A stretch of 64,000 nucleotides of DNA, taken from NCBI RefSeq assembly GCF_002742285.1, contig NZ_MDGM01000012.1, forward strand, positions 930,001 through 994,000, in the 5' to 3' direction. The DNA is from Paramylibacter kogurei. GTDB lineage: Bacteria; Pseudomonadota; Alphaproteobacteria; Rhodobacterales; Rhodobacteraceae. Positions 27,298 to 34,798 of the stretch are shown here, in pieces (within the stretch, counting starts at the first letter, position 1; each line of letters begins with the position of its first letter). The position numbers were made by a program, and so were the translations under genes. The notes under the pieces were generated by a model. That model worked only from the letters and a program-made list of their open reading frames with translations, did not search any database and had not been told where the DNA came from.

Positions 27298-27325
27298 GCG
27301 AATATATGTTCACAAATTTGAGAAC

Positions 27326-27358
27326 GAAAAACGCCGCCCACATATTATGGGCGGCGTT
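27326..27358 (-). terminator. Terminator downstream of the first fasciclin gene
   Basis: A perfect 11-bp GC-rich stem (27330-27340 with 27348-27358, loop 27341-27347) ends on the minus strand in TTTTTC. It lies 22 bp past the fasciclin gene stop and before the copA promoter, so it insulates the copper operon. Confidence 0.85.
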
Positions 27359-27379
27359 CAAATGTGATCACTCTTTACC

Positions 27380-27934
27380 TTATTTTGGCAACAGCACCTT
27401 GTTGATCACATGAATAACACCATTTGATTGGTTCACATCGGCGATGGTTACGCGGCTTGCGTTGCCGCTTTCGTCATAAATGTAAACGTTGCTACCTTTG
27501 ACTTGGGCTGACAATGCGTCGCCTGAAACCGCTTTAAAGTGGAAAAAGCCATCTGGGCTTTTGCGTGCAGCGGCAACGATATCCGCGGCCGACCAATCAC
27601 CAGCAACAACATGTGATGTTAAAACCTTGGTCAATGTGTCTTTGTTTTCTGGTTTCAACAATGTTTCAACCGTACCAGCGGGCAGGGCGGCAAATGCATC
27701 ATTTACGGGTGCGAATACGGTAAATGGGCCGTCTGATTGCAATGTATCAACCAAACCTGCGGCTTGTACTGCGGCCACCAATGTTGTGTGGTCTTTTGAA
27801 TTAACTGCGTTTTCAACAATGTTCTTGTCCTCAAACATTGGCGCGCCACCCACCATTGGGTTTTCTGCAAATACAGCAGCTGTTGACAAAATCGTTGATG
27901 CAGCGAATGCGGCGATAATACGTGTGGTTTTCAT
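27380..27934 (-). CDS. Secreted fasciclin (FAS1) domain protein 1
   Basis: A 184-residue secreted protein: a signal peptide ending VFAENP (cleavage near residue 23), then one FAS1 domain (about residues 40-180). The H1 and H2 signatures are visible as GPFTVFAPVNDAFAALP and NGVIHVINKVLLPK. Its first ~120 residues are nearly identical to those of the second fasciclin gene, showing a recent duplication. FAS1 domains mediate adhesion. AGGAGAG precedes the ATG. The promoter region shares a TGAAAC/CGTGG motif with its paralog. Confidence 0.9.
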   Translation of the reverse strand: MKTTRIIAAFAASTILSTAAVFAENPMVGGAPMFEDKNIVENAVNSKDHTTLVAAVQAAGLVDTLQSDGPFTVFAPVNDAFAALPAGTVETLLKPENKDTLTKVLTSHVVAGDWSAADIVAAARKSPDGFFHFKAVSGDALSAQVKGSNVYIYDESGNASRVTIADVNQSNGVIHVINKVLLPK

Positions 27935-27980
27935 AATTTCTCTCCTATTGGGTGCCGCCCTGATTGGCAGCTATGAAGTA

Positions 27981-28010
27981 TCCACGGGAAGACATTGGAA
28001 AAAGTTTCAA
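27981..28010 (-). promoter_or_regulatory. Candidate ECF-sigma promoter of fasciclin gene 1
   Basis: On the minus strand TTGAAAC (28010-28004) is followed after 17 bp by CGTGGA. The same TGAAAC ... CGTGG pair occurs upstream of the second fasciclin gene with a spacer one base shorter and at a similar distance from the start codon (48 versus 52 bp). ECF sigma factors typically read an AAC-containing -35 and a CGT-containing -10. Recognition by the ECF factor at 29430-29972 is inferred. Confidence 0.45.
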
Positions 28011-28038
28011 CACCGGGTGATTTTTTTTGAAATCGCAT

Positions 28039-28070
28039 AAAAAAGGCCCGCCAAGTTTCCTTGACGGGCC
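28039..28070 (-). terminator. Terminator downstream of the second fasciclin gene
   Basis: On the minus strand GGCCCGTCAAG (28070-28060) pairs with CTTGGCGGGCC (28055-28045), with one U-G pair and a 4-base loop. The run TTTTTT follows (28044-28039). It lies 17 bp past the gene's stop and upstream of the promoter of fasciclin gene 1, so the two paralogs are separate transcripts. Confidence 0.85.
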
Positions 28071-28087
28071 ATCACGGTGTGTAATGA

Positions 28088-28639
28088 TTACATTTTCGGT
28101 GTTAACACCGCATCAATTACATGGATCACACCGTTTGACTGTTTCACATCAGCGATTGTTACGGTCGCCTTTGTGCCGTTTTCATCTTCAAGGATCATTT
28201 TGCCATCTTCATATGATGCTTGCAGTGTGCAACCGCCCAATGTTGGAACAGGGTGCTTACCGCCATCATCCTTGATCATTCCTTGCAATGCGTCGGCCAT
28301 CACAGCTTTGCCAACGGCATGACAGGTCAAAATGGTTGTAAGTGTTTCTTTGTTTTCTGGTTTCAACAACGTTTCAACTGTGCCATCTGGCAATGCATCA
28401 AATGCCGCGTTCACAGGTGCGAAAATTGTGAATGGACCTTCTGATTGCAATGTTTCAACCAGGCCAGCGGCCTGTACCGCAGCCACCAATGTTGTGTGGT
28501 CTTTGGAATTTACCGCATTTTCAACGATGTTTTTATCTTCGTACATGGCCGCGCCGCCAACCATTGGGTTTTCGGCAAATACAGCAGTGGATGTCAGTGT
28601 CAGTGCAGCAGCAGTTAGAATAGATTTTGTAAACGTCAT
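28088..28639 (-). CDS. Secreted fasciclin (FAS1) domain protein 2
   Basis: A 183-residue paralog of the adjacent fasciclin protein with a signal peptide ending STAVFAENP. Residues about 24-120 are almost the same as in the paralog. The region around 125-165 differs, containing GKAVMADALQGMIKDDGG and two cysteines (TCHAV and LGGCTL) absent from the other copy, which could form a disulfide. The FAS1 H2 signature NGVIHVIDAVLTP closes the domain. It is upstream of its paralog and directly downstream of the anti-sigma gene. Confidence 0.9.
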   Translation of the reverse strand: MTFTKSILTAAALTLTSTAVFAENPMVGGAAMYEDKNIVENAVNSKDHTTLVAAVQAAGLVETLQSEGPFTIFAPVNAAFDALPDGTVETLLKPENKETLTTILTCHAVGKAVMADALQGMIKDDGGKHPVPTLGGCTLQASYEDGKMILEDENGTKATVTIADVKQSNGVIHVIDAVLTPKM

Positions 28640-28690
28640 GAGGGTGTTTCCTTTGTTAGCTGCCCGACGTTATGTCAGGCTACAAAGGAA

Positions 28691-28717
28691 CCACGCAGAG
28701 TGTTCAGAATAGTTTCA
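28691..28717 (-). promoter_or_regulatory. Candidate ECF-sigma promoter of fasciclin gene 2
   Basis: On the minus strand TGAAAC (28717-28712) is followed after 16 bp by CGTGG (28695-28691), 52 bp before the start codon. It matches the element upstream of fasciclin gene 1 apart from a one-base difference in spacer length. No similar pair was found in front of the sigma gene itself. Confidence 0.45.
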
Positions 28718-28737
28718 GAAAAAGCTAAGTTTTCTAA

Positions 28738-29433
28738 TCACAGGTCTGTGATGGGTGTCACAACCAATACAGGGCCAGTTGCTTGACCCGTTGGTGAACC
28801 ACCAAATGGTTCATCACTGATTGCCAATGTGCCACCTTTGATCGCCGCTGCATGTTCAGCCGCCAATGGCATAACACCGCGTTCCTGTTCTGGGATCACA
28901 CCCAATGACACCGCAACGGTTTCACCCGCAGGGATCAGCCACAATTCCAATGATCGCCCTTCGCCTGTGGTGCCTTTGTGGCGAATGAAATGTAATTCAT
29001 CGTCGCCGTCTTGGTATCCGGCATGAATGAACAAACTTTCATCCGCTGTGATCATATCGGCCACTTGGGTTGGTGAAAATCTGTTCAAGTTGTAGCTGTA
29101 AAAACCAATCATCACCAATGCAGCAACCGCAACAGCAGAGGCAATAAATCGGCGCAGGCTCCAGAAATGGGCACTCACACCGTGGGACGGTGTATTGGCG
29201 GCAAACATATCCAATTCGATCTTGGCCTTAAGGTGATCGGGGGGCGACACGGGTTCGAATTCATTCGCCATTGTTGCGAAATCTTCGTCCCATTCGCGCA
29301 AAGCGGCACGCAGCGCTGGTTCGTTTAACAAGCGTTGTTCAAAGGCGGCGCGTTCCTTGGCATCCAACAGATGCAGGGCATATTCGCCAGCGAGCGCGAA
29401 ATCGTCCTTATCTATGTCTGTTGAACCACTCAT
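28738..29433 (-). CDS. RskA-like membrane anti-sigma factor
   Basis: A 231-residue single-pass membrane protein. The N-terminal ~85 residues are the cytosolic anti-sigma domain (ALAGEYALHLLDAKERAAFEQRL), without the zinc-binding HxxxCxxC of ChrR/ZAS proteins. One membrane helix follows (about 90-110), then a periplasmic domain with the RskA-type LELWLIPAGETVAVSLGVI segment. It overlaps the ECF sigma gene by 4 bp. It should hold that sigma factor inactive until a periplasmic signal triggers release. Confidence 0.88.
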   Translation of the reverse strand: MSGSTDIDKDDFALAGEYALHLLDAKERAAFEQRLLNEPALRAALREWDEDFATMANEFEPVSPPDHLKAKIELDMFAANTPSHGVSAHFWSLRRFIASAVAVAALVMIGFYSYNLNRFSPTQVADMITADESLFIHAGYQDGDDELHFIRHKGTTGEGRSLELWLIPAGETVAVSLGVIPEQERGVMPLAAEHAAAIKGGTLAISDEPFGGSPTGQATGPVLVVTPITDL

Positions 29434-29972
29434 CTACTCAAACATTCTTTCAGTTTCAAAAGGCTACGGCGTAGCCATGTTCGCATTGTATTTATTGGCA
29501 CATCAAAACGATCCGCCAACTCTTGGTAACTGTCTCCGTTCAAATAGGCGCCGCGCACGGCATCTGCATGACCATCGTCCAGCTCATTCAGACATGTATC
29601 GATTTGTGCACGTTCTGATGATGCAATCGCTGCCGCCTCTGGTGTGGGGCCTTGATCGCGCAAATCGGGCACATCGTCGATATCTGTTGTTGGTGCTTTT
29701 CTTGCGCGTAATTTATCAATCGCAAGGTTCCGCGCCAGGGTTATCAACCATGTCATCGGGCTATATCCATTTGCGGAATAGCTGCTTGCCTTTTGCCAGA
29801 TCCTGACAAAAACCTCTTGCAATGCTTCCTCTGCATCAGCCCGATTATTTAAGATACGTAAGCAAACACCAAAAAGTTTCGCCGATGTTGCATCATAAAG
29901 TGCAGAAAATGCATTGCGATCGCCAATTCCGACGCGCGCAATCATGTTTTCGATGTCAGATACAGTGGTCAT
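29430..29972 (-). CDS. ECF-family RNA polymerase sigma factor (SigK/RpoE-like)
   Basis: A 180-residue ECF sigma factor. Region 2 includes NNRADAEEALQEVFVRIWQKA and MTWLITLARNLAIDKLRARK (about residues 40-90). Region 4 is SYQELADRFDVPINTMRTWLRRSLLKLKECL (about 148-178), the -35-reading helix-turn-helix. The downstream gene encoding its RskA-like partner overlaps by 4 bp, and two fasciclin genes follow. The gap to the RpiR gene upstream is only 63 bp. Confidence 0.92.
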   Translation of the reverse strand: MTTVSDIENMIARVGIGDRNAFSALYDATSAKLFGVCLRILNNRADAEEALQEVFVRIWQKASSYSANGYSPMTWLITLARNLAIDKLRARKAPTTDIDDVPDLRDQGPTPEAAAIASSERAQIDTCLNELDDGHADAVRGAYLNGDSYQELADRFDVPINTMRTWLRRSLLKLKECLSR

Positions 29973-30035
29973 TACGGCCTTATGTGGATATTTCCCGTGA
30001 CAATAATCGACTGAATAATAAATACAAGCAATGGT

Positions 30036-30902
30036 TTAGGTGAATTTACGAAAGAATTTGGTTTCATCAAACATAGATTCCAATTGTTCCATACGTTCAC
30101 GGGTATCTGGCCAGATAATTTCTTGGACACGTGCGATAATCGTTTCCAAAATCAACATGTTAACAATGGATGAATCCCACGCCGATGGCACAGAGATACG
30201 TGCCGCAAAAACCAAATTTGTGAATTTACTGATTGGTGAAATCCATTGATCGGTGATCAAAACCACCTCGGCCCCTTTGGCGGCGGCCATTTCAATCAGC
30301 TTGAGCGTGCTGTTTTCATAGCGCCGCACATCAAAAACCACGATCACATCGCCTTGTTTCACATCCAATAAATAATGCGGCCAAGCATTTGAAATGGATT
30401 GGATATGGGTCACATCGGGGCGAATAACCTGCATATGGAGGAAAAAGTAATCGGCCAAAGCATGGGTAATACGCCCACCAACAACATAAACAGATCGATT
30501 TTGATCGGCCAATAATTCACATGTGCGATCAAACACTTGCGTATCAATTTGATGATATGATTTGCGGATGTTTGTCATCACAGCATCGGTAAAGCGGTTT
30601 AAAATATGTGTATCGGGCGCATTTTCGGCCCAGCGATCATGTTTTTCGATGGGTCCCGATATTTTTGCGGCCAGCTCTTTACGTAATTGTGCCTGAAACT
30701 CTGGAAATCCTTTGAAGCCCAGTTTTTGCACCAAACGCGCAACGGATGGGGTGGATACGTCTGCTTTTTCCGCCAATTCGGTGATCGAACCCAAACCAGA
30801 CACGGGATAGTTTTCCATCACAACATTGGCCAACTGTCGCTCGGCGCGTGTGAGGCTATCAAAATGAAGTGTAAGCCGATCTGAAATATTGTTCGATGCC
30901 AT
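30036..30902 (-). CDS. RpiR-family transcriptional regulator
   Basis: A 288-residue regulator with an N-terminal RpiR helix-turn-helix (residues ~10-80, SITELAEKADVSTPSVARLVQKLGFKGFPEFQ) and a C-terminal SIS domain (~130-260) that would bind a phosphosugar-like or other effector. I chose the ATG at 30902 because GGAG lies 9 bp upstream; in-frame starts at 30917 and 30926 lack one. It is divergent from the amidohydrolase-TRAP-GS operon, so it most likely controls that operon. Confidence 0.88.
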   Translation of the reverse strand: MASNNISDRLTLHFDSLTRAERQLANVVMENYPVSGLGSITELAEKADVSTPSVARLVQKLGFKGFPEFQAQLRKELAAKISGPIEKHDRWAENAPDTHILNRFTDAVMTNIRKSYHQIDTQVFDRTCELLADQNRSVYVVGGRITHALADYFFLHMQVIRPDVTHIQSISNAWPHYLLDVKQGDVIVVFDVRRYENSTLKLIEMAAAKGAEVVLITDQWISPISKFTNLVFAARISVPSAWDSSIVNMLILETIIARVQEIIWPDTRERMEQLESMFDETKFFRKFT

Positions 30903-30972
30903 GAATGCAGTCTCCATATTGAACATATATCGACATTGTTTTTCTTTTTGAAGAGAAATTTACAGAAATGAT

Positions 30973-31001
30973 TTGACAGGTGACGCAAGACTGAACAGAA
31001 T
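30973..31001 (+). promoter_or_regulatory. Sigma-70 promoter of the amidohydrolase-TRAP operon
   Basis: A consensus -35 TTGACA at 30973-30978 is separated by 17 bp from CAGAAT at 30996-31001 (4 of 6 -10 positions). It lies 30 bp before the TTG start of the first gene, in the 128-bp divergent gap shared with the RpiR regulator. Confidence 0.6.
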
Positions 31002-31030
31002 TTTTCAAAACACGGGACAGGGGAATCAAG

Positions 31031-31822
31031 TTGGGTCAACGGCAACACGATCATTCGCACGAAGATGCAATGCATCCAGTTGCGGTTGTAAATGCAAATG
31101 GTGCATCACCGATTGTGTTTGTCTGTGAACATGCCAGCAATAATATCCCAAATATGTATCATGAACTGGGTTTGAACGCCGCCGATAAAATATCTCACGC
31201 GGCCTATGATCCCGGTGCACTTGGCGTGTTGCGCTGTTTGGTGAATGAATTTGATGCAGTTGGGGTATATGGCACGGTTTCGCGTCTTATCTACGATTGC
31301 AATCGCCCACCAGAGGCCGCAAGCGCAATGCCCGCCAAAAGCGAAAAAATCATTGTTCCAGCAAATGCAAATATTACGCCGGCAGAACGAGATGCACGTA
31401 CCAATGCGGTTTATGTTCCATTTACGAACACACTTGCCGATATCATCGCCCAAAAAGGCGGGCAGGGGATTGTGATCACCATTCACAGCTTTACCCCCAC
31501 ATATTTCGATGAACCACGGCATGTTGAAATTGGTGTCATTCACGATGATGACCCAACGCTTGCCAGTGCATGTGTAACTGAATTGCAGGGCGATGGTTCT
31601 TTTGTTTGCGAAATTAACGAACCGTATTCTCGTGAAGATGGGGTTGCGCATACGCTCAATCTGCACGGCACAAAAAATGGATTGCAAAACGCAATGATAG
31701 AGGTGCGCAATGATTTGATTGCCACACCCGATGATGAGATGAAAATGGGAATTTATTTGGCGCAACAGTTGCGCAAAACATTTAAGAGCCTTGGCATTGA
31801 TTTGAACGAGGTATCGGCATGA
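31031..31822 (+). CDS. N-formylglutamate-amidohydrolase-family enzyme
   Basis: A 263-residue FGase-fold, probably zinc-dependent amidohydrolase. Key segments are FVCEHASNNIP (residues ~30-40), ITIHSFTPTYFDEPRHVEIGV (~150-170) and EINEPYS followed by HTLNLHG. I accept a TTG start at 31031 because AGGGGA sits 6 bp upstream; the alternative ATG at 31070 has no such site. It opens the TRAP-GS-ALDH-ADH operon and overlaps the DctQ start by 4 bp. No histidine-degradation genes are present, so the enzyme may instead remove glutamate from a gamma-glutamyl amide. Confidence 0.8.
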   Translation: MGQRQHDHSHEDAMHPVAVVNANGASPIVFVCEHASNNIPNMYHELGLNAADKISHAAYDPGALGVLRCLVNEFDAVGVYGTVSRLIYDCNRPPEAASAMPAKSEKIIVPANANITPAERDARTNAVYVPFTNTLADIIAQKGGQGIVITIHSFTPTYFDEPRHVEIGVIHDDDPTLASACVTELQGDGSFVCEINEPYSREDGVAHTLNLHGTKNGLQNAMIEVRNDLIATPDDEMKMGIYLAQQLRKTFKSLGIDLNEVSA

Positions 31823-32325
31823 TTAACCTTGCACGGCGCTTTGTGAAAATCGTGGATACGATCAACTATCGTATTGGTCGCGTGGTTATGTACGGCATTT
31901 TCGTTATGGTTGGCGTACTGCTCTGGTCATCCATATCAAAAACATTTTTCCTCCCATCACTCTGGACGCTAGAGGTCGCACAATTTTGCATGGTGGCCTA
32001 TTATATCCTTGGCGGGCCGTATTCCATTCAAATGGGATCAAATGTGCGCATGGATCTGTTTTACGGCGAATGGTCGGATCGGCGCAAAGCACAGATTGAT
32101 TGCATCACCGTGTTTTTCCTGATCACGTATTTGGGGATCATGCTTTACGGTGCGTGGGACAGCACGGCATATTCGCTTCAGTATAATGAACGCAGCCCAA
32201 CGGCCTGGCGCCCATACTTATGGCCGATCAAAGTAACCATGTGTATCGGAATATTCCTGATGTTGCTGCAAGCGATATCAGAGCTGATCAAAGACATCTT
32301 CAAGATTAAAGGGGTGGCTTTGTAA
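31819..32325 (+). CDS. TRAP transporter small membrane subunit (DctQ-type)
   Basis: A 168-residue protein with four membrane helices and the DctQ-family core, including a segment before NVRMDLFYGEWSDRRKAQID (about residues 72-95). It pairs with the large subunit in the inner membrane for sodium-driven, binding-protein-dependent uptake. Its start overlaps the upstream amidohydrolase and its stop overlaps the DctM start (TAATG), so it is translationally coupled on both sides. Confidence 0.9.
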   Translation: MINLARRFVKIVDTINYRIGRVVMYGIFVMVGVLLWSSISKTFFLPSLWTLEVAQFCMVAYYILGGPYSIQMGSNVRMDLFYGEWSDRRKAQIDCITVFFLITYLGIMLYGAWDSTAYSLQYNERSPTAWRPYLWPIKVTMCIGIFLMLLQAISELIKDIFKIKGVAL

Positions 32326-33647
32326 TGTCGCACGAAATGATTGCCATTGTGATGTTTTCATCAATGATGCTGATGCTGTTTACAGGTCAGCGTGTGTTTG
32401 GTGCGATTGGCGCCGTGGGCGCAATTGCCGCCGTGACATTATGGGGCACGGGTGGGTCTGATATTCCGTTTTCATCGGCGATGAAGCTGATGAAATGGTA
32501 TCCATTGTTAACACTGCCGATGTTTATTTTCATGGGCTATGTCCTGTCTGAAAGTAAGATCGCCGATGATCTTTATAAAATGTTTCACGTCTGGATGGGG
32601 CCGATCAATGGTGGGCTTGCCATTGGCACCATCGGTTTGATGGTTTTGGTATCTGCTATGAACGGTCTGTCAGTTGCGGGTATGGCGATTGGGGCCACGA
32701 TTGCGCTGCCGGAATTATTAAAACGCGGATATGATAAACGTATGGTCACAGGGGTGATACAGGCGGGATCTTCGCTTGGTATCCTTGTGCCGCCATCTGT
32801 TGTGCTGGTTCTTTATGCCATGATCGCACGCCAACCTGTGGGGCAGCTGTGGCTTGCGGGTGTCATCCCCGGTTTGATGATGGCAACGATGTTCATTATT
32901 TACATCGCCGTGCGCTGTAAAATTAACCCAAGCCTTGGCCCCGTTTTACCACCCGAAGAACGCACAGTTTCAACCGCAGAAAAGCTACGCTTGTTACGTG
33001 CTGGATTATTGCCACTGGTGATCTTTGCCGCGATGATGGTGCCGTTTGTAAACGGTTGGACATCATTGGTCGAAAGCTCCGCCATTGGCGCCATGACCGC
33101 ATTTGCCGCCGCCGTATTAAAGGGGCGCATGACAAAGGCGGTGTTTGAAACATCGGTGCGCCAAACGCTCGCAATTTCATGTATGTTCATGTGGATCATT
33201 CTGGCCGCACTTGGGTTTGGTGCAGTGTTTGATGGGCTGGGTGCTGTGCGTGCAATTGACAATCTGTTTACACAACAATTGGGGCTGGAGCCGTGGATGA
33301 TTTTGGTGCTGATGCAGCTGTCATTCTTGTTGATGGGCACGTTTTTGGACGACACGGCAATGCTGGTGATTGTTGCCCCATTATACGTGCCATTGGTTCA
33401 GGCGCTCGGATTTGATTTGGTTTGGTACGGCGTTCTCTATACCATCACCACACAGATCGCATATATGACACCGCCCTTTGGCTATAACTTGTTTTTAATG
33501 CGTGCAATGGCACCCAAGGAAATCACGCTGCGTGATATTTACGGGTCCATCCTGCCGTTTGTGATGATTATGGTTTTGGCACTGACACTGATTATGCTGT
33601 TCCCACAAATCGCGTTGTGGCTGCCAGAATATGTTTACGGGAAATAA
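32325..33647 (+). CDS. TRAP transporter large membrane subunit (DctM-type)
   Basis: A 440-residue DctM subunit with 12 or more membrane helices. Typical segments are LPMFIFMGYVLSESKIADDLY, AGSSLGILVPPSVVLVLYAMI and YMTPPFGYNLFLMRAM near the C-terminus, all conserved in the substrate-translocating subunit. It is coupled to the small subunit by a 1-bp overlap and followed by the binding-protein gene. Confidence 0.93.
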   Translation: MSHEMIAIVMFSSMMLMLFTGQRVFGAIGAVGAIAAVTLWGTGGSDIPFSSAMKLMKWYPLLTLPMFIFMGYVLSESKIADDLYKMFHVWMGPINGGLAIGTIGLMVLVSAMNGLSVAGMAIGATIALPELLKRGYDKRMVTGVIQAGSSLGILVPPSVVLVLYAMIARQPVGQLWLAGVIPGLMMATMFIIYIAVRCKINPSLGPVLPPEERTVSTAEKLRLLRAGLLPLVIFAAMMVPFVNGWTSLVESSAIGAMTAFAAAVLKGRMTKAVFETSVRQTLAISCMFMWIILAALGFGAVFDGLGAVRAIDNLFTQQLGLEPWMILVLMQLSFLLMGTFLDDTAMLVIVAPLYVPLVQALGFDLVWYGVLYTITTQIAYMTPPFGYNLFLMRAMAPKEITLRDIYGSILPFVMIMVLALTLIMLFPQIALWLPEYVYGK

Positions 33648-33711
33648 CAATAAGAACTCGCAACGAGCATCACCGCCCTTTGGGCATAACAACCAAAATA
33701 GGAGAGTGAAG

Positions 33712-34746
33712 ATGACAACAAGACGTAAGTTTATCACCAGTGCCGGTGCAGGAGCCGTGGGCGCAAGCCTTGCCGCACCTGCAATCGCGCAATCGAAAAT
33801 CACATGGCGTTTGCAAACATATGCAGGGCCTGCATTGGCCGAACATGTGGTGAAACCTGCCATTGATGCCTTTAACAAGGTTGCAGGCGATGAAATGGAA
33901 ATCGAGCTGTACTTTGCCGATCAATTGGTCCCCACGGGCGAATTGTTCCGCGCAATGCAAAAAGGTACAATTGATGCGGTGCAATCAGATGACGACAGCA
34001 TGGCATCCCCAACAGAAGTCACCGTGTTTGGCGGATACTTCCCATTTGCAAGCCGCTATTCATTGGATGTGCCCGTGTTGTTCAACCAATATGGTTTGAA
34101 TGAAATCTGGGACGAAGAATATTCAAAGGTTGGTGTAAAACACCTGTCCGCGGGTTCTTGGGATCCATGCCATTTCGCCACCAAAGATCCAATTAATTCG
34201 CTTGAGGATTTGAAAGGTAAACGTGTATTCACATTCCCAACCGCTGGTCGTTTCTTAACCCAATTTGGCGTGGTTCCAGTGACATTACCATGGGAAGACA
34301 TCGAAGTCGCCGTGCAAACGGGTGAACTTGATGGCATCGCATGGTCTGGCATCACCGAAGATTACACAGTGGGCTGGGCGGATGTTACGAATTACTTCCT
34401 GACCAACAACATTTCGGGTGCTTGGGCGGGGTCATTCTTTGCCAATATGGATCGTTATCAAGAGCTGCCAGATCACTTGAAAGAATTGCTAAAATTGGCA
34501 ATGGACAGTTCGCATTATTATCGCCAATGGTGGTATTGGGGTGGCGAAGCCGCATTGCGCGTCAACGGCCCGAAAATGCAACTAACCACAATTCCAGACG
34601 AAGAATGGGCAACGGTTGAAAATGCCGCGCTTAAATTCTGGGATGAAATCGCAGCTGAATCCGAAACCAAGGCCAAGGTTGTGAATATATTCAAGCAGTA
34701 TAACGCGGATATGGTCAAAGCTGGCCGCCCGTATCGTTACGGCTAA
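33712..34746 (+). CDS. TRAP transporter periplasmic substrate-binding protein (DctP-type)
   Basis: A 344-residue exported binding protein. The N-terminus has a twin-arginine-like TRRKF leader and a signal segment ending AAPAIAQ (cleavage near residue 27). The DctP fold follows, with the conserved Arg region FTFPTAGRFLTQFG and IAWSGITEDYTVGW. AGGAGAGTGAAG precedes the ATG at 33712; the open frame upstream to 33631 is not used. The substrate is unknown; the following GS-like gene suggests an amine or amino alcohol, though TRAP systems usually carry acids. Confidence 0.9.
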   Translation: MTTRRKFITSAGAGAVGASLAAPAIAQSKITWRLQTYAGPALAEHVVKPAIDAFNKVAGDEMEIELYFADQLVPTGELFRAMQKGTIDAVQSDDDSMASPTEVTVFGGYFPFASRYSLDVPVLFNQYGLNEIWDEEYSKVGVKHLSAGSWDPCHFATKDPINSLEDLKGKRVFTFPTAGRFLTQFGVVPVTLPWEDIEVAVQTGELDGIAWSGITEDYTVGWADVTNYFLTNNISGAWAGSFFANMDRYQELPDHLKELLKLAMDSSHYYRQWWYWGGEAALRVNGPKMQLTTIPDEEWATVENAALKFWDEIAAESETKAKVVNIFKQYNADMVKAGRPYRYG

Positions 34747-34752
34747 TACTAC

Positions 34753-34776
34753 TGGGCGCGTGGCAACGCGCGCCCA
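34753..34776 (+). terminator. Intercistronic hairpin after the TRAP binding-protein gene
   Basis: An 8-bp perfect GC stem (34753-34760 with 34769-34776) and 8-base loop lie just past the binding-protein stop and before the GS-like gene. No U-run follows, so it is more likely an mRNA-stabilising or partial-termination structure that favours expression of the binding protein. Confidence 0.5.
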
Positions 34777-34798
34777 TTCACAGACAACAGGAGTTATC

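Noticed and set aside
31031-31822. Histidine-degradation N-formylglutamate deformylase (HutG)
   Set aside because: No hut genes are adjacent, and the operon holds a GS-like ligase, ALDH and ADH instead, so the family name is kept but not the pathway role.
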